From Begonia masoniana (taxonomy: Eukaryota; Streptophyta; Magnoliopsida; Cucurbitales; Begoniaceae), in the NCBI GenBank assembly GCA_022432975.1, contig CM039508.1, positions 46,527,646 to 46,591,645 on the forward strand: a stretch of DNA of 64,000 nt. The letters are read 5' to 3'. Under the pieces are notes generated by a model. It searched no databases. It was not told the DNA's origin and saw nothing but the letters and a program-made list of their open reading frames with translations. Made by a program: the position numbers and the translations under genes. This document shows, piece by piece, positions 22,321-34,860 of this stretch. Positions within the stretch are counted from its first letter, which is position 1. Each line of letters begins with the position of its first letter.

Positions 22321-23595
22321 ATGGCTCGACGCCCAGGGAGACCTAGAGTGCCAAGGGAAATGCCAAACCTGAGTGGTGGAGAGGAGCCTAGTGTGATTAG
22401 GCAGCTGACAGAGTTGGTGCGTCAGCAAACCGATTTAGTGCGCCAGCAGTCTGATCAACTAGGAGTACTGTTGAACCGAGAGGTACAAGGAAGTGCCAAC
22501 TCAGGTTCTAGCAATGAACATTTTGGAGATAGATTCCGGCGACTAAGACCACTCACGTTTGATGGACAATCATCTGATCTAGTTATTGCTGAAGGGTGGC
22601 TTAGGAAGATTGAAAGTATGTTTAGGTGTGCCAACATAGGAGAAGGAGACAAGGTCACGTTGGCGACATTTCACTTGGCTGGTGAAGCTCAACTCTGGTG
22701 GGAAACAATAGAGACCACCACTGATGTCTTGGCGATGCCTTGGTCGCAATTCAAAGACAGTTTCTACGAGAAGTATTTCAACAGTACTGTCCAAACTGCA
22801 AAGAAGTTGGAATTTCTAAACTTGAAGCAGACAGGGTGTGTAGCCGAGTACAGTAGGCAGTTCGAGTCCCTGTCTAGGTTTGCTGGACATTTTGCTCACA
22901 GGGACGAGGACAAGGTATTCAAATTTGTGCATGGACTGAAGCCAGAAATCTACCGAGGGGTTAAATTTTGCGCTATTAAAGGCTTGACATTCAGCGAGGT
23001 TGTGTCCACTGCTCTGGAAGTGGAAGAAGCTGAAAGGAAGTGTGCTGGACCAAAAGAGGTCCCACAAAAGTCAGTCCAGCCACATCATCAAAGGGGAATA
23101 AAGAGGCCTAGTGAAGGCCAGCATAGCCATGGAACAGGAAAGAAGGTGTCGGATGCCAGGAAGTTTCCCCTGTGCCCGAAGTGTTCGAAGAGTCACCTGG
23201 GTGAATGCAGGTTCGGTTCGTGAAAGTGTTTCAATTGCGAGAAAATTGGACACACATTCAGGGATTGCCCGAAGCCCAGAGTCACCCGATGCTTCAAATG
23301 TAACAAGGTTGGCCACGTCATTAGGGACTGTCCAGCTCCTAAGAATGGCCCTGCTATGATTAAGCCGAGGATATTCTCCATGATGGAGTCGGGCGATGAT
23401 GAGCAGCCTGCTGTTGTGTCAGATACTATATTGGTCAACTCTATACCTGCTTTTACATTGATAGATTCTGGTGCAACACATTCATTTATAGCATCTACAT
23501 TTGCTGTTAAGTTAGATGCACAGTTTACCCCTTCTATGCATGTGTTTAGTGTTGCTTTACCCTTGGTGAACGCATGCACTCTAACCAGGTGATGC
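22321..23595 (+). pseudogene. gag: Tekay Gag and protease region
   Basis: Starts MARRPGRPRVPREM. A coiled Q/R-rich segment (residues about 25-60) precedes the retrotransposon Gag domain (about 75-235; GEAQLWWETIETTTD, FYEKYFNSTV). The frame stops at 23221 (TGA, likely from CGA). Two zinc knuckles follow in the same frame, CFNCEKIGHTFRDC and CFKCNKVGHVIRDC. The aspartic protease active site LIDSGATHSFI is at about 23460. A frameshift near 23580 ends this frame inside the protease. Gag forms the particle, and protease matures the polyprotein. The damage lies at only a few points, and the domain order is unbroken. Confidence 0.92.
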
Positions 23596-26500
23596 TTGAC
23601 AATGATGTGTTAGTAGGAAGTGTGAGTCTACCTGCTGATCTCATTATTATGGATATAATGGGATTTGATGTAATTATAGGAATGGATTGACTATTTAAAC
23701 ATTATGCCACAATCGACTGTAGGACTGGAGTAGTTAGGTTCCAACCCCCTGACGGTTTAAATCATACCTTCCAAGCTTTAAAGAAGAGTGAGGAAATGTC
23801 TGTTATGACTTCGATAAATTGTAGACCCTCACCATGCAGAGAGTACCTATGCTTCTTGGCCAGTGTTCTAGATACACAATTCGTAGGAAAAACAACACCC
23901 CAAAATGTCTTAATTGTCCAAGACTTCCCTGAAGTGTTTTTAGATGACCTTCCTGGTTTACCACCAGATAGGGAAATCGAATTCGTTGCAGATGTTTACC
24001 CCGGCGCTGAGCCTGTGTCTAAAAATCCATATAGGCTAGCACTAACAGAACTTAAGGAATTAAAGAAGCAGTTGGAGGATCTGTTGGAGAAAGGGTTCAT
24101 ACGCCCAAGCTTTTCACCGTGGGGTGCACCTGTCCTTTTTGTCAAAAAGAAAGATGGGTCGATGCGAATGTGCATTGATTATAGGGAATTAAATAAGTTA
24201 ACCGTCAAGAACAAGTATCCATTGCCAAGGATTGATGATTTATTTGACCAGCTTAATGGTGCACGTGTTTTCTCTAAGATTGACCTTAGGTCCGGTTATT
24301 ACCAATTAAAAGTCAAACCTGAGGATATTCCTAAGACTGCTTTTCGCACAAGGTATGGACATTATGAGTTTTTAGTCATGTCCTTTGGATTGACAAATGC
24401 ACCAGCAGCCTTTATGGATCTCATGAATAGAGTGTTTCATGAGTATTTGGATAAGTTTGTCATAGTGTTCATAGATGATATTTTAATATATTCGCGTACT
24501 AAGGATGAGTATGCTAGGCACCTGACCTTGGTATTGGAAGTATTAAAACAGCACCAACTATACGCCAAGTTTTCTAAGTGTGAATTTTGGTTGGACCAAG
24601 TTCACTTTCTAGGACATGTTATCTCTGGGGATGGTATATCTGGCGATCCAGGTAAGGTTCAAGCAGTTAAGGAATGGCCCCAACCGAAGAGTGCTACAGA
24701 TATTAGGAGTTTTCTTAGACTAGCAGGATATTGTAGAAAGTTCATTGAAGGATTCTCGAAGATTGCTACCCCTCTTACTAGGTTAACAAGGAAAAATGTG
24801 AAGTATATATGGACTGACGAATGTGAACATAGTTTTCAGATCTTGAAACAGAAACTGACCGATACTCCAATTTTAACCCTTCCAGTTGAAGATGGTAAGT
24901 TTAGCATTTACTGTGACGCCTCCAAAATTGGTCTTGGTTGTATTCTAATGCAAGATGGAAAAGTAATAGCTTCTGCCTCTAGACAGTTGAAAATACATGA
25001 GAAGAATTACCCTACGCATGACTTAGAGTTAGCTGCTGTGGTTTTTGCTCTAAAGATTTGGAGACACTATTTGTATGGACAATCTTGTGAGATATTTTCA
25101 GATCATAAGAGCCTGAAGTATATCTTCACACAGAAGGAATTAAATATGAGGCAACGTCGATGGTTGGAATTTGTAAAGGATTATGATTTCAAGATTAGGT
25201 ACCACCCCGGCAAAGCAAATATTATGGCAGATGCCTTGAGCAGAGTGACAATATCAGCCTCAGCCATGATTTTAGACATGCCACTAGCTTTAGAGTCTGA
25301 ATTCCAAAAGTTTAATCTAGAAGTAGTATCCAGTGTATCAGCTATGCTTTCGGCCATATACTTGAGGCCTACTATTTTGGAGAAAATAAAGAAAGCTCAA
25401 AGGAACGACACTGAATGCAATAAGTATAAGTCCTGCATGGACTCTACAGACAAGTCAGATTTTAACTATTCCGCTGATGGAATCCTTAAGTTTAGAAATA
25501 GATGGTTTGTTCCTGCCATTAAGGAACTTCGAGATGAGATTCTTTCTGAAGCACATTCTTCTCGATTTTCTGTTCACCCCGGAAGTACAAAGATGTACAA
25601 GGATCTTAAACAGCATTATTGGTGGCCATGTATGAAAAGGAGTGTGGCAGAGTATGTAGGATCATGTTTGTGTTGTCAGCAAATTAAAGCTGAGCATCAG
25701 AGACCATCAGGAACATTGCAACCTCTACCAGTCCCTGAATGGAAATGGGAACAAATAACGATGGATTTTGTTGTGAGATTGCCTAGAACAGCAAAAGGAC
25801 ATGATGCAATATGGGTGATAGTTGATCGTTTAACCAAATCTGCCCACTTTCTACCGATAAAGATGACATACTCGATGGATCAACTTGCTGAGTTGTATGT
25901 GCATGAAGTTGTTAGACTACATGGAGTTCCAAGCACTATAGTTTCAGACCGAGACTCTAGATTTACATCTAAGTTTTGGAAGAGTTTGCACAAGGCTATG
26001 GGGACGTAGCTTAATTTCAGTACAGCTTTTCACCCTCAAACTGATGGACAATCCGAAAGGACTATTCAAACATTAAAGGATATGCTCCGTGCATGTGTAT
26101 TAGACTTTCAAGGTTCATGGAGCAAACACTTGTCCTTAGTTGAATTTTCTTATAACAACAGTTTTCAGACAACAATAGGCATGGCACCATACGAGGCATT
26201 GTATGTACGAAAGTGCAGATCTCCATTGTATTGGGATGAAGTTGGAGAAGCACGATTGATTGGTCCTGACATTGTGCAGCAGACAGTGGAGAAAATTGCC
26301 CTCATTCCGCCAGAGGATCTTAACAGCACAAAGCCGATAGAAGAGCTATGCCGACAAGAGGCGTAGAGAATTAGAGTTTGAATTAGGTGATGAAGTTTTT
26401 CTTAAAATATCACCATTTAAAGGAGTTGTGAGATTTGGAAAGAGAGACAAGTTGAACCCCAGGTTCATTGGACCATTCACGATTTTGAAGAGGATTGGGA

Positions 26501-26795
26501 GAACAGCTTACCAGTTACAACTACCAACTTCTATGGAAGGGGTACATGATGTATTCCACGTTTCTATGTTGAAAAAGTGCATAAGGGATCCAAACCAAGT
26601 CATGGAACAGCAAGACTTTAGGATTCATCCTACCCTTGCCTATGAAGAGAAACCAGTAAGGATCTTAGATTATGCAGTGAAGGTATTGCGCAACAAGGAA
26701 GTTCCATTGGTGAAGGTATTGTGGCGTAACTAGAATATTGACGAGACAACTTGGGAGCACCAGCAAGACATGATGGACCAACATCAAGAATTATT
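23596..26795 (+). pseudogene. pol: Tekay Pol: RT, RNase H, integrase, chromodomain
   Basis: A short piece to 23795 contains the end of protease, with GMD, a stop (TGG to TGA) and LFKHYA. The main frame 23796-26009 (737 residues) has reverse transcriptase with [11 protein letters not shown] and the catalytic FIDD (residues about 225-228). RNase H has [10 protein letters not shown] (about 372), and the integrase zinc region ends CLCCQQIK. The integrase core follows with TMDF and VSDRDSRF. A stop at 26007 interrupts it before DGQSERTIQ, the third catalytic residue. A second break is near 26365. The chromodomain (about 26650-26790) has PVRILDYAVKVLRN and a stop before NIDETTWEH. Chromodomains steer insertion to heterochromatin in related elements. 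Confidence 0.94.
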
Positions 26796-26814
26796 CAGGT
26801 ACTGAATTTTGAGG

Positions 26815-26840
26815 ACAAAATTCTTTTAAGGAGGGTAGAT
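26815..26840 (+). other. Tekay polypurine tract
   Basis: ttttgaggacaaaattc is followed by aaggagggtagat, directly before the 3' LTR. Confidence 0.88.
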
Positions 26841-29022
26841 TGTAACACCCGGTTTCTATTAACCGATTTACCTTGTTTCATTTTTTTTAGAATGCTTTAA
26901 AAGTTAAATTGGGTGATTTAGTGATTAGGTTAATAAGTGAATGAGTAAGGACAAAATGGTAAATTGTAATTTATTGTGGATAACGTATTTAAGGGAGGGT
27001 TTAATGAGGTTTAGTCGCCACTGCCCCCTCATTTTTCCTTTCTCGGTATTCAGCTCAAGCTCATCAGAGCTCCAGGCGATTTTCCCTCCGACTTCTCCAG
27101 TGATTTCTCCGATTTAGGTGAGTTCCTTCATTTTTACTTATGACTTGACAGTTAGATAACAGAGGGAGTGCAATGTATATGTTTTTGAGAGTATTGTGAA
27201 TGTGTGTAGTTTCGGGTTTAGTGCAGAATCGGGAATACACGAAGATCTGAGCTTCCAAACTAATTTCCTTAAGACTCCTGGATAGTTTAGAATGAAGTTT
27301 AACTAATACACTGTCTATGGTTTTAGGTTTGAGAAGAACCCAAAGTGATTAGCAACCAAACATTTCCCAGGAATCCAGGTAAGTAAAGTATGCATGTGCC
27401 TTTGGGCCTACATCACAAAACATTAAGGTTATGCATTGTGCGAATGAGTTTGTATGACATGCATCATGTATTTATTAAAGATTACGAAAATGAATTTTCA
27501 TGTAAAGAATGGTAAGGCATGAACCAAATGTGACAGAATAACTATTAAGGGAATTCATCCGCCCCTTAATCGAGTAGAGGATGTATAGCATTGGGAGAAT
27601 TGATCCCACTCCCAAGGGAACTGAGGGATCATAATAGCTATTAAGGGAATTCATCCGCCCCTTAATCGAGTAGAGGATGTATAACATTGGGAGAACTGAT
27701 CCCACTCCCAAGGGAACCGAGGGATCAGATCAGTAAACGAGCGAATGTACAACTGAGATGAGAAAGTAGAAACTGCATGTTTAGGTTTTATGTTTCAGTA
27801 TATCATTTCATTATTGCTTTGCTTGCTTAGCATTAGGCTAATAAATGAGTTTTGTGATGTAGGTGTTGAGGTTACTGCAGGTGATTTCCTTGAGTTCACA
27901 AACGCATAGATGATGTTGGAGGAGCGCATTCAGGCAACGACTTGGTAAACTGATGAGGCGATTTAACTGATGTCTGTTGGTGTAAAGGTTCAGTCGACAA
28001 TGTTTTCACTTAAGTATGTTGAGTCTTATGACAGTAATAGTTTTCAATGTTTTGAAACATATTTTGAAATCTTCTGATAATAGTACCTTGCTGATTTAGC
28101 ATTGGTTTTTACTGGATTTGAGTAATGTAGGGATTGCAGTCGTTTCCGAAAGTTTTCATTGAAGCGAATAAGTCCCTTCGTAGTAGAGTTGTTTTTGTAT
28201 AGAGTATGAATTGTGGAAAAGTTGCTCTGTTTTCTACCGGCAGTGATAGTCTATCGGTAGAAGACATCGTTTTTTATCGGTAGAAGATGGTTGTTTTCTA
28301 CCGGTAGGAGTAGCGTGCTAAATCTATCGGATGGTGTAGTTTATTTTTATCGGTAGAAAGTTTAGACTTTCGTCGTTTAGCGATCGGTGGATGTCGAGTG
28401 CTATAGCTACCGGAAGATGTAGGAAATGATTTTGTCGTTTAGTGATCGGTGGACATTGTGTAATATGTTGATCGGAAGATGCGGGAAGACTTTTGTCGTT
28501 TAGCTACCGGTCAATGTATTCTGCTTGTTTTGTTTTGTGAGTAAAGTCTTTTGTCGTCTTATGGTCAGCAAAGGCTGGATGAATGAATCATCCGGCTGAC
28601 GTCATCGGTAGATGAGAGTAGCAAAACTCGTCGTTTGCGATCGGCAGAAGTTGGAGAATTAATTCATCCGGCTGACGTCATCGGTGGAAGACTTCTGTTT
28701 GCTTCTGCTCTTTCGTTGACTTAGTTCAGCGGCAGATGAGTTTGACTTTTGCAACTTTTAAAGTATTTCACGATTTAAACCCTTTATTTCTTTGGGCCGA
28801 TTGTTCTTTAACAACTCAACTGAATACTCAAACATTGTACTATGGTTTGTTTAACTCTATTTTTGTTCAAATGATTTCCGCTGCAAGTATTTAAACATTT
28901 TGAAGTTTTAAAAAATGTCAAATTTGGACTTTCGAGCGAAATTTTAAATTTGGTCCAAAGTCTCTTAGTCAAGTTCGAGTTTAAGAGTAACAAACTGGGT
29001 TCAGAAAACTCGGGGCGTTACA
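26841..29022 (+). repeat. 3' LTR of the Tekay element
   Basis: A 2182-bp copy of the 5' LTR with few substitutions. The motif cluster lies at 28237-28710. Confidence 0.95.
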
Positions 29023-29027
29023 TAGTT

Positions 29028-30440
29028 GCTTTATATTCTCTACTTTAAGTATAGTTACTTTAGTTGTTTTTTGTCTACTTTAATAATTTTGACATAGATT
29101 GAGTAAAATGGGTGTTATATGCATTTTTTTTTATGTTTTTTCCTTCTCATATTTGCACAATGTTATTAATAAGATAGGTTTGGAACCTTTATTATTAGAT
29201 TCTTAGAGGGTTGAGTGTTCGTCCACTTCAAAGTCTTCAAACTCGGATTGCATGGAAGTTCACTTTTTTAACCTATTATCGAGTTCTGAATCAAGGTGTA
29301 GACACACGTTAAGCAAGATGATATGTGATCGAGCATGCATGCCTTGAATAGATTAAGAATTTATTAAATTGTGAATTAATTAATTTAGCATAATCAACCC
29401 ACCATAATTTATCCTATTAATATGGTCATTGGGAGAAGTGTTTTAAGTAAATAGGTTGATGCAATAAATTTAATTAAATTGTAAAAATACAATATGTTCT
29501 AAATGGAATTTCATTTTTGTTGATTTTTCCAATTTAAGTATCAATTATTATTAAATTCAAAAAAATACAAAATAGAAAAGCAGAAAGTGAAAAGACTCCA
29601 TCTTTATAGCTTTATGGGTAGTTCTTGCCTCAGATTCTGACCAATCCTTAAAATCATTTTTTTATTATTTATTATTTTATTTTATTTTTCTGACATTCAT
29701 TATTTTCTATAGTCAACGGCGTGACTTATCTTAATGTAATATAATTAATTATTAATTAAAATTTGTAATTTCATCATTTTATCTAAAAAATTAAAGGTGC
29801 AGCTACTTATCATTTCTCGGGCCAAAGTTTAACTCGTAGCCCTAGACCTCGGCCCGGTCAGCATGTCTCATTTTTTAAGCTCAATACTGTAACATCATGG
29901 TCTAGCATTGTGGTGCTCACCTAAAAAAAAAAGTCTTCATGTTGGTACAATAATTTTTAGCTCAGCGTCGTGACACTTAACATTCAATGTTATAATGCTT
30001 TTCAAAAGTCACTTTAAAAAGGCCACCTGGCGGGCCAACTTATGGACCGGCTGATGGACTGGCCCGCATGTGAAAAATGGATTTGACCCATTATGGCCTG
30101 ATGGACATAGATGGCCTAGAATTGAGGTCGAATGTGACTGTCTACCCATCTTTAGGCTGTCTCGTTAGATTAATTATAGACTGTCTGCAGTTGCATCAAG
30201 GAGTCGATTGCAGACTTCTCAATTTCTATAGTCCACCTATGCTTGGGGAAGTAGTCCGTCTACATGAAGTATGTCTTAAATTAAACCCTCAACTCAAGTT
30301 TTGAAATCAGATTAATGTTTCTGAACCCAAAAAAAGTTTCTTGCAAACCTTTGAAGAACAAAGAGGAATTCCCAAGGACATTTTAAGATCCTCTTAAGGC
30401 CCATTAGTCTGAGGCTTTCTTGTCCTTCAAAAAATTTGAC
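29028..30440. other. Unassigned AT-rich stretch
   Basis: No gene is supported. Small frames occur but lack homology I recognise. Patches rich in ggcccg and ggccaac (about 29820-30070) resemble non-autonomous DNA transposon debris, but no terminal inverted repeats were found. Confidence 0.45.
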
Positions 30441-30445
30441 TTTCT

Positions 30446-30736
30446 TGTTAAGTTATGGAGCCTACTCTAGTGCTGGGGGTATTATGGTCAAATTTACCGT
30501 GTTATTTCGTAGCCCTAATTCGTCTAATATATAAAGACGTATTTAGGTTATTGAAGTGTGCGTGAGCGTGAGAAGCAAAAACTATTGTAACTTGTTTTTG
30601 TTCTTAGTAAAATCTGTCAGCGACCAGTGGACGTAGCTCTCACAACGAGAGTGAACCACTATAAATCTGTATTTTTCTTTTTTCGTATTTTTTTTATCGT
30701 TCTTTACAGGTTGTATTAGGGCGTCTAATCCTAACA
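30446..30736 (+). repeat. 5' LTR of the outer copia element
   Basis: A 291-bp LTR ending cctaaca. A TATA box (tatataaag, 30528-30536) marks the probable start of transcription just downstream. It differs from the 3' LTR at many positions. Confidence 0.93.
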
Positions 30737-30738
30737 AC

Positions 30739-30752
30739 TGGTATCAGAGCTC
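30739..30752 (+). other. Outer copia primer binding site
   Basis: tggtatcagagctc lies two bases after the 5' LTR; tRNA-iMet type. Confidence 0.9.
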
Positions 30753-31469
30753 CAGGTTAAAGGTTTTCAAAAATCAAGTTTTGATTTTTTGAAGGTATCA
30801 AACGAATTTTCGAGTTTGCAATTTTTTGGGTGAAATGGCAATTATTGGGAAAAAGGAAAAAGAAAAAAGGAAATAAAAAAAAAAAAAAAAGGAAAGCCTT
30901 TTTTTGTTCTATTCTTCTTCAACAGCGAAGAAGAAGAATAGTGTAGCCCCAGGAAGCCAGCCGCCGTTCGTGAAGTGCTGCCGTCGACCGTGCAGACCAC
31001 GCTCTGCCGACCACCTTTTGCCACCGAGGAAGGAGAGTAGAAGTTGTCCGCCTTCTGGCGATGAAAAAGAAAAACCGATCCTGCTGCCTTTCCTGTGCGG
31101 AAGAAGAAAAAACCTCGCCACCGTTCGCGACAGAGAAAGAGAAGAGAAACTCTTCACTATCAGCCGCAAAGAACATCGAAGCAAAAACAGAAGCTCTAGA
31201 GCAAAGGGCTGTCAGCACGAAGAAGAAACAGGCGGGGCCTCGTTCAAAGAAGAGAAAAGAGTGCAGAGAACCCTCGACGGCCGAAGACGCAGAGTAGAAA
31301 GGAGCTGTTTCTTTCTGAAATTTCCAATATGAATATTTGTTTGGAATTTTCTGTTACTGTTGTTCAGAAATTCTGGTATTGAAATTCGGGGGCTGAGTTA
31401 TCGATCGAAAATTGTTAGAAAACTTTTGGGAGATTTATTCTGATTTTAAAAGGGAGTTTTTTAATAACG
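30753..31469 (+). other. Untranslated leader of the outer copia element
   Basis: Purine-rich leader of about 720 bp between the primer site and the gag ATG. Frames here are open by chance (repeated gaagaa and aaaaag) and show no known domain. Confidence 0.6.
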
Positions 31470-32318
31470 ATGGCAACCGACGATAGTACAGGACACAGTA
31501 TTGGAAAATTCGATGGGACGGATTTCGTGTTTTGGAGAATGCAAATCAAAGATTACTTGTACAGAAAAAAACTTCATCTTCCCTTTAGTGCGAAGCCAGA
31601 GAAGATGGAAGACAATGAATGGAATCTCCTTGACAGAAAGGTTTTGATAGTCACCCGACTAACGCTAGCCAAAAACGTTGCTCACAACATGGCGAAGAAG
31701 AAGACCACCGCGAATCTAATGAAGGCTTTGTCTGATGTACGAGAAAACTTCATGAATAATAACGTATTTCTGATGAAGAAACTTTTTAATCTGAAGATGG
31801 TTGATGATACTCCTGTCACAACGCATCTGAATGAATTCAATACGATTGTGAATCAATTGCTATTTGTCGAAATTGATTTTGGGGATGAGGTTCGTGCTTT
31901 AATTTTGTTGGCGTCTCTACCGAACAGCTGGGAGCCTATGAGGGCAGTAGTTAGCAACTCAGTCGAAAACACAAAATTGGTATTCACCGATGTGAGAGAT
32001 CGCATTGTTTTCGAGGAGGTTCGTAAGATTGATTCTGGTGAAACATCGAAAAGCTCAGCTCTAAATGTTGAAAACAGAGGTAGAAATAATGAGAGAAACT
32101 CCAATCGGAGGAACAGATCCAAGTCAAAGAATGGAAGAGGTCAGTCCAAGTCCCGACGAATACTTGAGTGCTGGAATTGTGGCAAGCAGGGTCACATGAA
32201 GAAGGATTGCAGAGCACCGAAGAAGAACAGAAATGACAAAGATGATGGAGGAAATACAGTAACGGAAAACATTACTGACGCATTACTTCTTTCAGTCGAC
32301 AGCCTGATAGACTCGTGA
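31470..32318 (+). CDS. gag: Copia Gag with zinc knuckle (outer element)
   Basis: An open 282-codon frame starts MATDDSTGHSIGKFDGTDF. The N-terminal part is the Copia Gag (UBN2-like) domain, with FVFWRMQIKDYL near residue 18 and TTANLMKALSD near 78. A basic linker (about 205-230) leads to a zinc knuckle, CWNCGKQGHMKKDC (about 234-247). The TGA at 32316 stands where Tnt1-like polyproteins have a tryptophan before the protease ILDSGASFH, so the frame formerly ran on into Pol. Gag itself could still be made, but the polyprotein cannot. Confidence 0.9.
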   Translation: MATDDSTGHSIGKFDGTDFVFWRMQIKDYLYRKKLHLPFSAKPEKMEDNEWNLLDRKVLIVTRLTLAKNVAHNMAKKKTTANLMKALSDVRENFMNNNVFLMKKLFNLKMVDDTPVTTHLNEFNTIVNQLLFVEIDFGDEVRALILLASLPNSWEPMRAVVSNSVENTKLVFTDVRDRIVFEEVRKIDSGETSKSSALNVENRGRNNERNSNRRNRSKSKNGRGQSKSRRILECWNCGKQGHMKKDCRAPKKNRNDKDDGGNTVTENITDALLLSVDSLIDS

Positions 32319-33096
32319 ATTTTGGACTCAGGAGCGTCATTTCACACCACCGCACACAAAGGATTAATTGAGAACTATGTAGCTGGAAACTATAGATTAG
32401 TCTACCTTGCATATGGTGAGCCACTGGATATTGTGGGCATCGATGATATCAAACTGAAGATGGAAAACGAGTTTGTTTAGAAGATTAGTAAAGTGAGACA
32501 CGTGCCAGGGTTGATGCGCAATCTGATTTCAGTTGGACAGCTTGATAGTGAAGGTCACAATGTCAGTTTTAGAAACAGTGATTGGAAGGTAACTAAAGGA
32601 TTGATGGTCGTCGCTCAAGATCACAAAACATGAACTTCATACATGACTTCTACATGCAGAGATACAGTTGTTGTTGTTGATAGCTCAAAGAACACAGATT
32701 TATGGCATTGCATGTTGGGCCTTATAAGCGAGAAAGAAATGAAGCTTCTTGTTAAGAATGGTCAGATTCTTGAGCTGAAGTCTGCAGAGCATCAACTATG
32801 TGAAAGCTGTATTTTTTGGAAACAAAAATGTGTAAGTTTTCTAATGGTTGTGAAAGTGCTAAAGAAGAAAAGACTAGAATTGGTGCACATTGACGTGTGG
32901 GGACCCGCACCTATTTCTTCTCTTGGTAGATCATACTACTATGTGACGTTCATAGATGATTCAACAAAAAAAAGTATGGGTCTACTTCATGAAGAACAAA
33001 TATGATATATTCAGTGTTTTCAAGAAGTGGAAAGCTTTGGTTGAGAATGAAACGAATCTGAAGGTGAAGTGTTTGAGATCCGACAACGGAGGCGAG
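32319..33096 (+). pseudogene. pol: Outer copia Pol, part 1: protease and integrase start
   Basis: Contains the protease active site ILDSGASFH immediately after the gag stop, then the pre-integrase zinc region (LWHCMLGLISEKEM, LCESCIFWKQKC) and the first part of the integrase core (LVHIDVWGP, FIDDST). It ends CLRSDNGGEC at the Sirevirus insertion. In-frame stops occur near 32478 and 32632, and a frame change lies near 32965. The reading resumes at 53491. Confidence 0.9.
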
Positions 33097-34022
33097 TGTA
33101 GGATCGTATTGCCTAAGAGGGGGGGTGAATTAGACTTATTAAAAATTATTATCTTAATCTAAACGTTTTCTCTCTTGTATGCAATTACTAAATTAACAGC
33201 AAACACACAAGCAAAAACAAAGTAAAAGATAGAGAAAAATTTGACACCGTAGTTTTTAACGTGGTTCGGCCAAACTTGCCTACGTCCATGCTCCAAGGCT
33301 CTCCCTTGAAGATTCTTTTCTTCTCCTCACGAGAAAACAAGATCGAACTTCCAGGCATCGATCTACTGCCTTTTACAACTCAGGATTGCTCTTCACAGGC
33401 GACAATCCAATGCCTTTACACTTTAACAAAATGGATAAAGATTTACAGCACAGACTACACTCTCACAAATATCAAATCTCAAGTTAAATTGATGAGAGGT
33501 GTAGGAAGACTAACAGAGTATCACGAAGTCTTTTTGCGTATTAGGGTTCAGAGAGAATTTCAGCAAAAGTTGTTCTTCCGAGCTTCTTTCTTCTCTTTTA
33601 TACTCTGTCTATTATTGGCTCTAATCCTTGAATGCTCCTTATCTGAATATGGAAATTTATGACCGTTGGAGAAGCATTCGTACTTAGATAGCTAGCCGTT
33701 GCATTCTGGAGTCGCTTTCGTTCTTCGCCATTAATGATCTGGAATTAAGGCTGTAACACCCGCAAATTTAGAATTAATTAAATTAGGGATATTATAATTA
33801 AGTAATAAAATAGTTGTTTTAATTAAAAAGTGACTTAAACGTTTATTAAATTATGTTTGGATATTTCTTGGGAAATTAAGCTGTGGGTTATAATTTAAGA
33901 GCGAGATTTAACGAAAGTCGAAATGGTCGGAAACACGGGAGGTCAAAACGGTAATTGAAGATTAATTAATAGTTAGTTTTATTATTATTATTATTATTAT
34001 TATTAAAAATAAAATAAAATAA

Positions 34023-34054
34023 AACAACAGAATAGCCGAAGCTATTCTGTTGTT
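34023..34054. repeat. Perfect hairpin in LTR
   Basis: aacaacagaatag, a six-base loop ccgaag, then ctattctgttgtt. The partner LTR keeps it unchanged at 40954-40985. Confidence 0.85.
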
Positions 34055-34860
34055 CGAGTCGGGCAGCGAGGAGCAGGGGAGACGGAGACGAGGGAGACGA
34101 GCGACGATCGACGGCTGTTCACCGCCGTGATTTCCGGCGTTCTCCGGCCCGGCCAGACGACGGCGACGAGCAGGGTTGGTTGTCTTCGTGCACGACCCGA
34201 CAGGTAAGGGTCGATTTTTTTTTTTTGCCCTGTTTTCAGCTTTGTTCATGGCCGAGGGTGTCGAGCCCAATTTGGCTCCGATCACCGGGCCTTTTTGGCT
34301 GTTCTCGGCGTCGTCTTGCCGAGCTTCTTGGCAGCAAAGATTGCCGAGCAACATGGAGCTCAATTGGAGCGAAATTCAGTGAAGCCCGATTTGGGCATTT
34401 CGGGTTTTAGCTTGTAACCTCGGGATTTTTTATTGTTTTGTGCTAATTGAGTGTTTATGTGATTGATTGGTGAGGAAATGAGTGAAATTTGATGAAAAAT
34501 TGAAAACGGGAATTTTTCAGGTGAGGGGCAGATTCGGGTTTTTCTATTTTGACCTAGCTAGGGTCGTTGTTTTAAAATTCCTTTTGGCATATTAAATAGT
34601 TTTAGAGGAGTACGTGACTGCTGGAATCGTTCGTTTCGATAACCGACGCAAGAAGTTACCGCGCTTTGAAGTTTCGGGTCGGTTTTTACCGAACCCAAAT
34701 TAGTGGCCCATTTAGTTAGGTTTAGTTGGGTTAGGCTAGAAATAGAGTTTGAGAGTAATTGTAGATGTAGGTTTGATTTTAATAAGTTGACTATTTGTCG
34801 TAGGTCGAGCCATGGTGACGTGATGTGCCAAATCCAGCGAGCTAGGATGTTTGTTAGTGT

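Larger units (their letters stand above)
19983..29022 (+). mobile_element. Tekay/Del-type Ty3 chromovirus, complete but mutated
   Basis: LTRs of 2183 bp (19983-22165) and 2182 bp (26841-29022) start tgtaacacccgg, end gggcgttaca, and are flanked by a perfect duplication, tagtt (19978-19982 and 29023-29027). The order is PBS, gag, zinc fingers, protease, RT, RNase H, integrase, chromodomain, PPT. The C-terminal chromodomain and long LTRs identify the Tekay clade. The two LTRs are very similar by eye, so the insertion is fairly young. At least four in-frame stops and two frameshifts break the polyprotein. Confidence 0.96.

Noticed and set aside
30904..31332. A 142-codon frame upstream of copia gag
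   Set aside because: It lies in the purine-rich leader, has low complexity and no known domain, and overlaps equally long frames on the other strand.
34176..34410. Similar short frames in both LARD LTRs (34176 and 41107)
   Set aside because: They recur only because the LTRs are copies. Neither resembles a known protein and the frames differ between copies.
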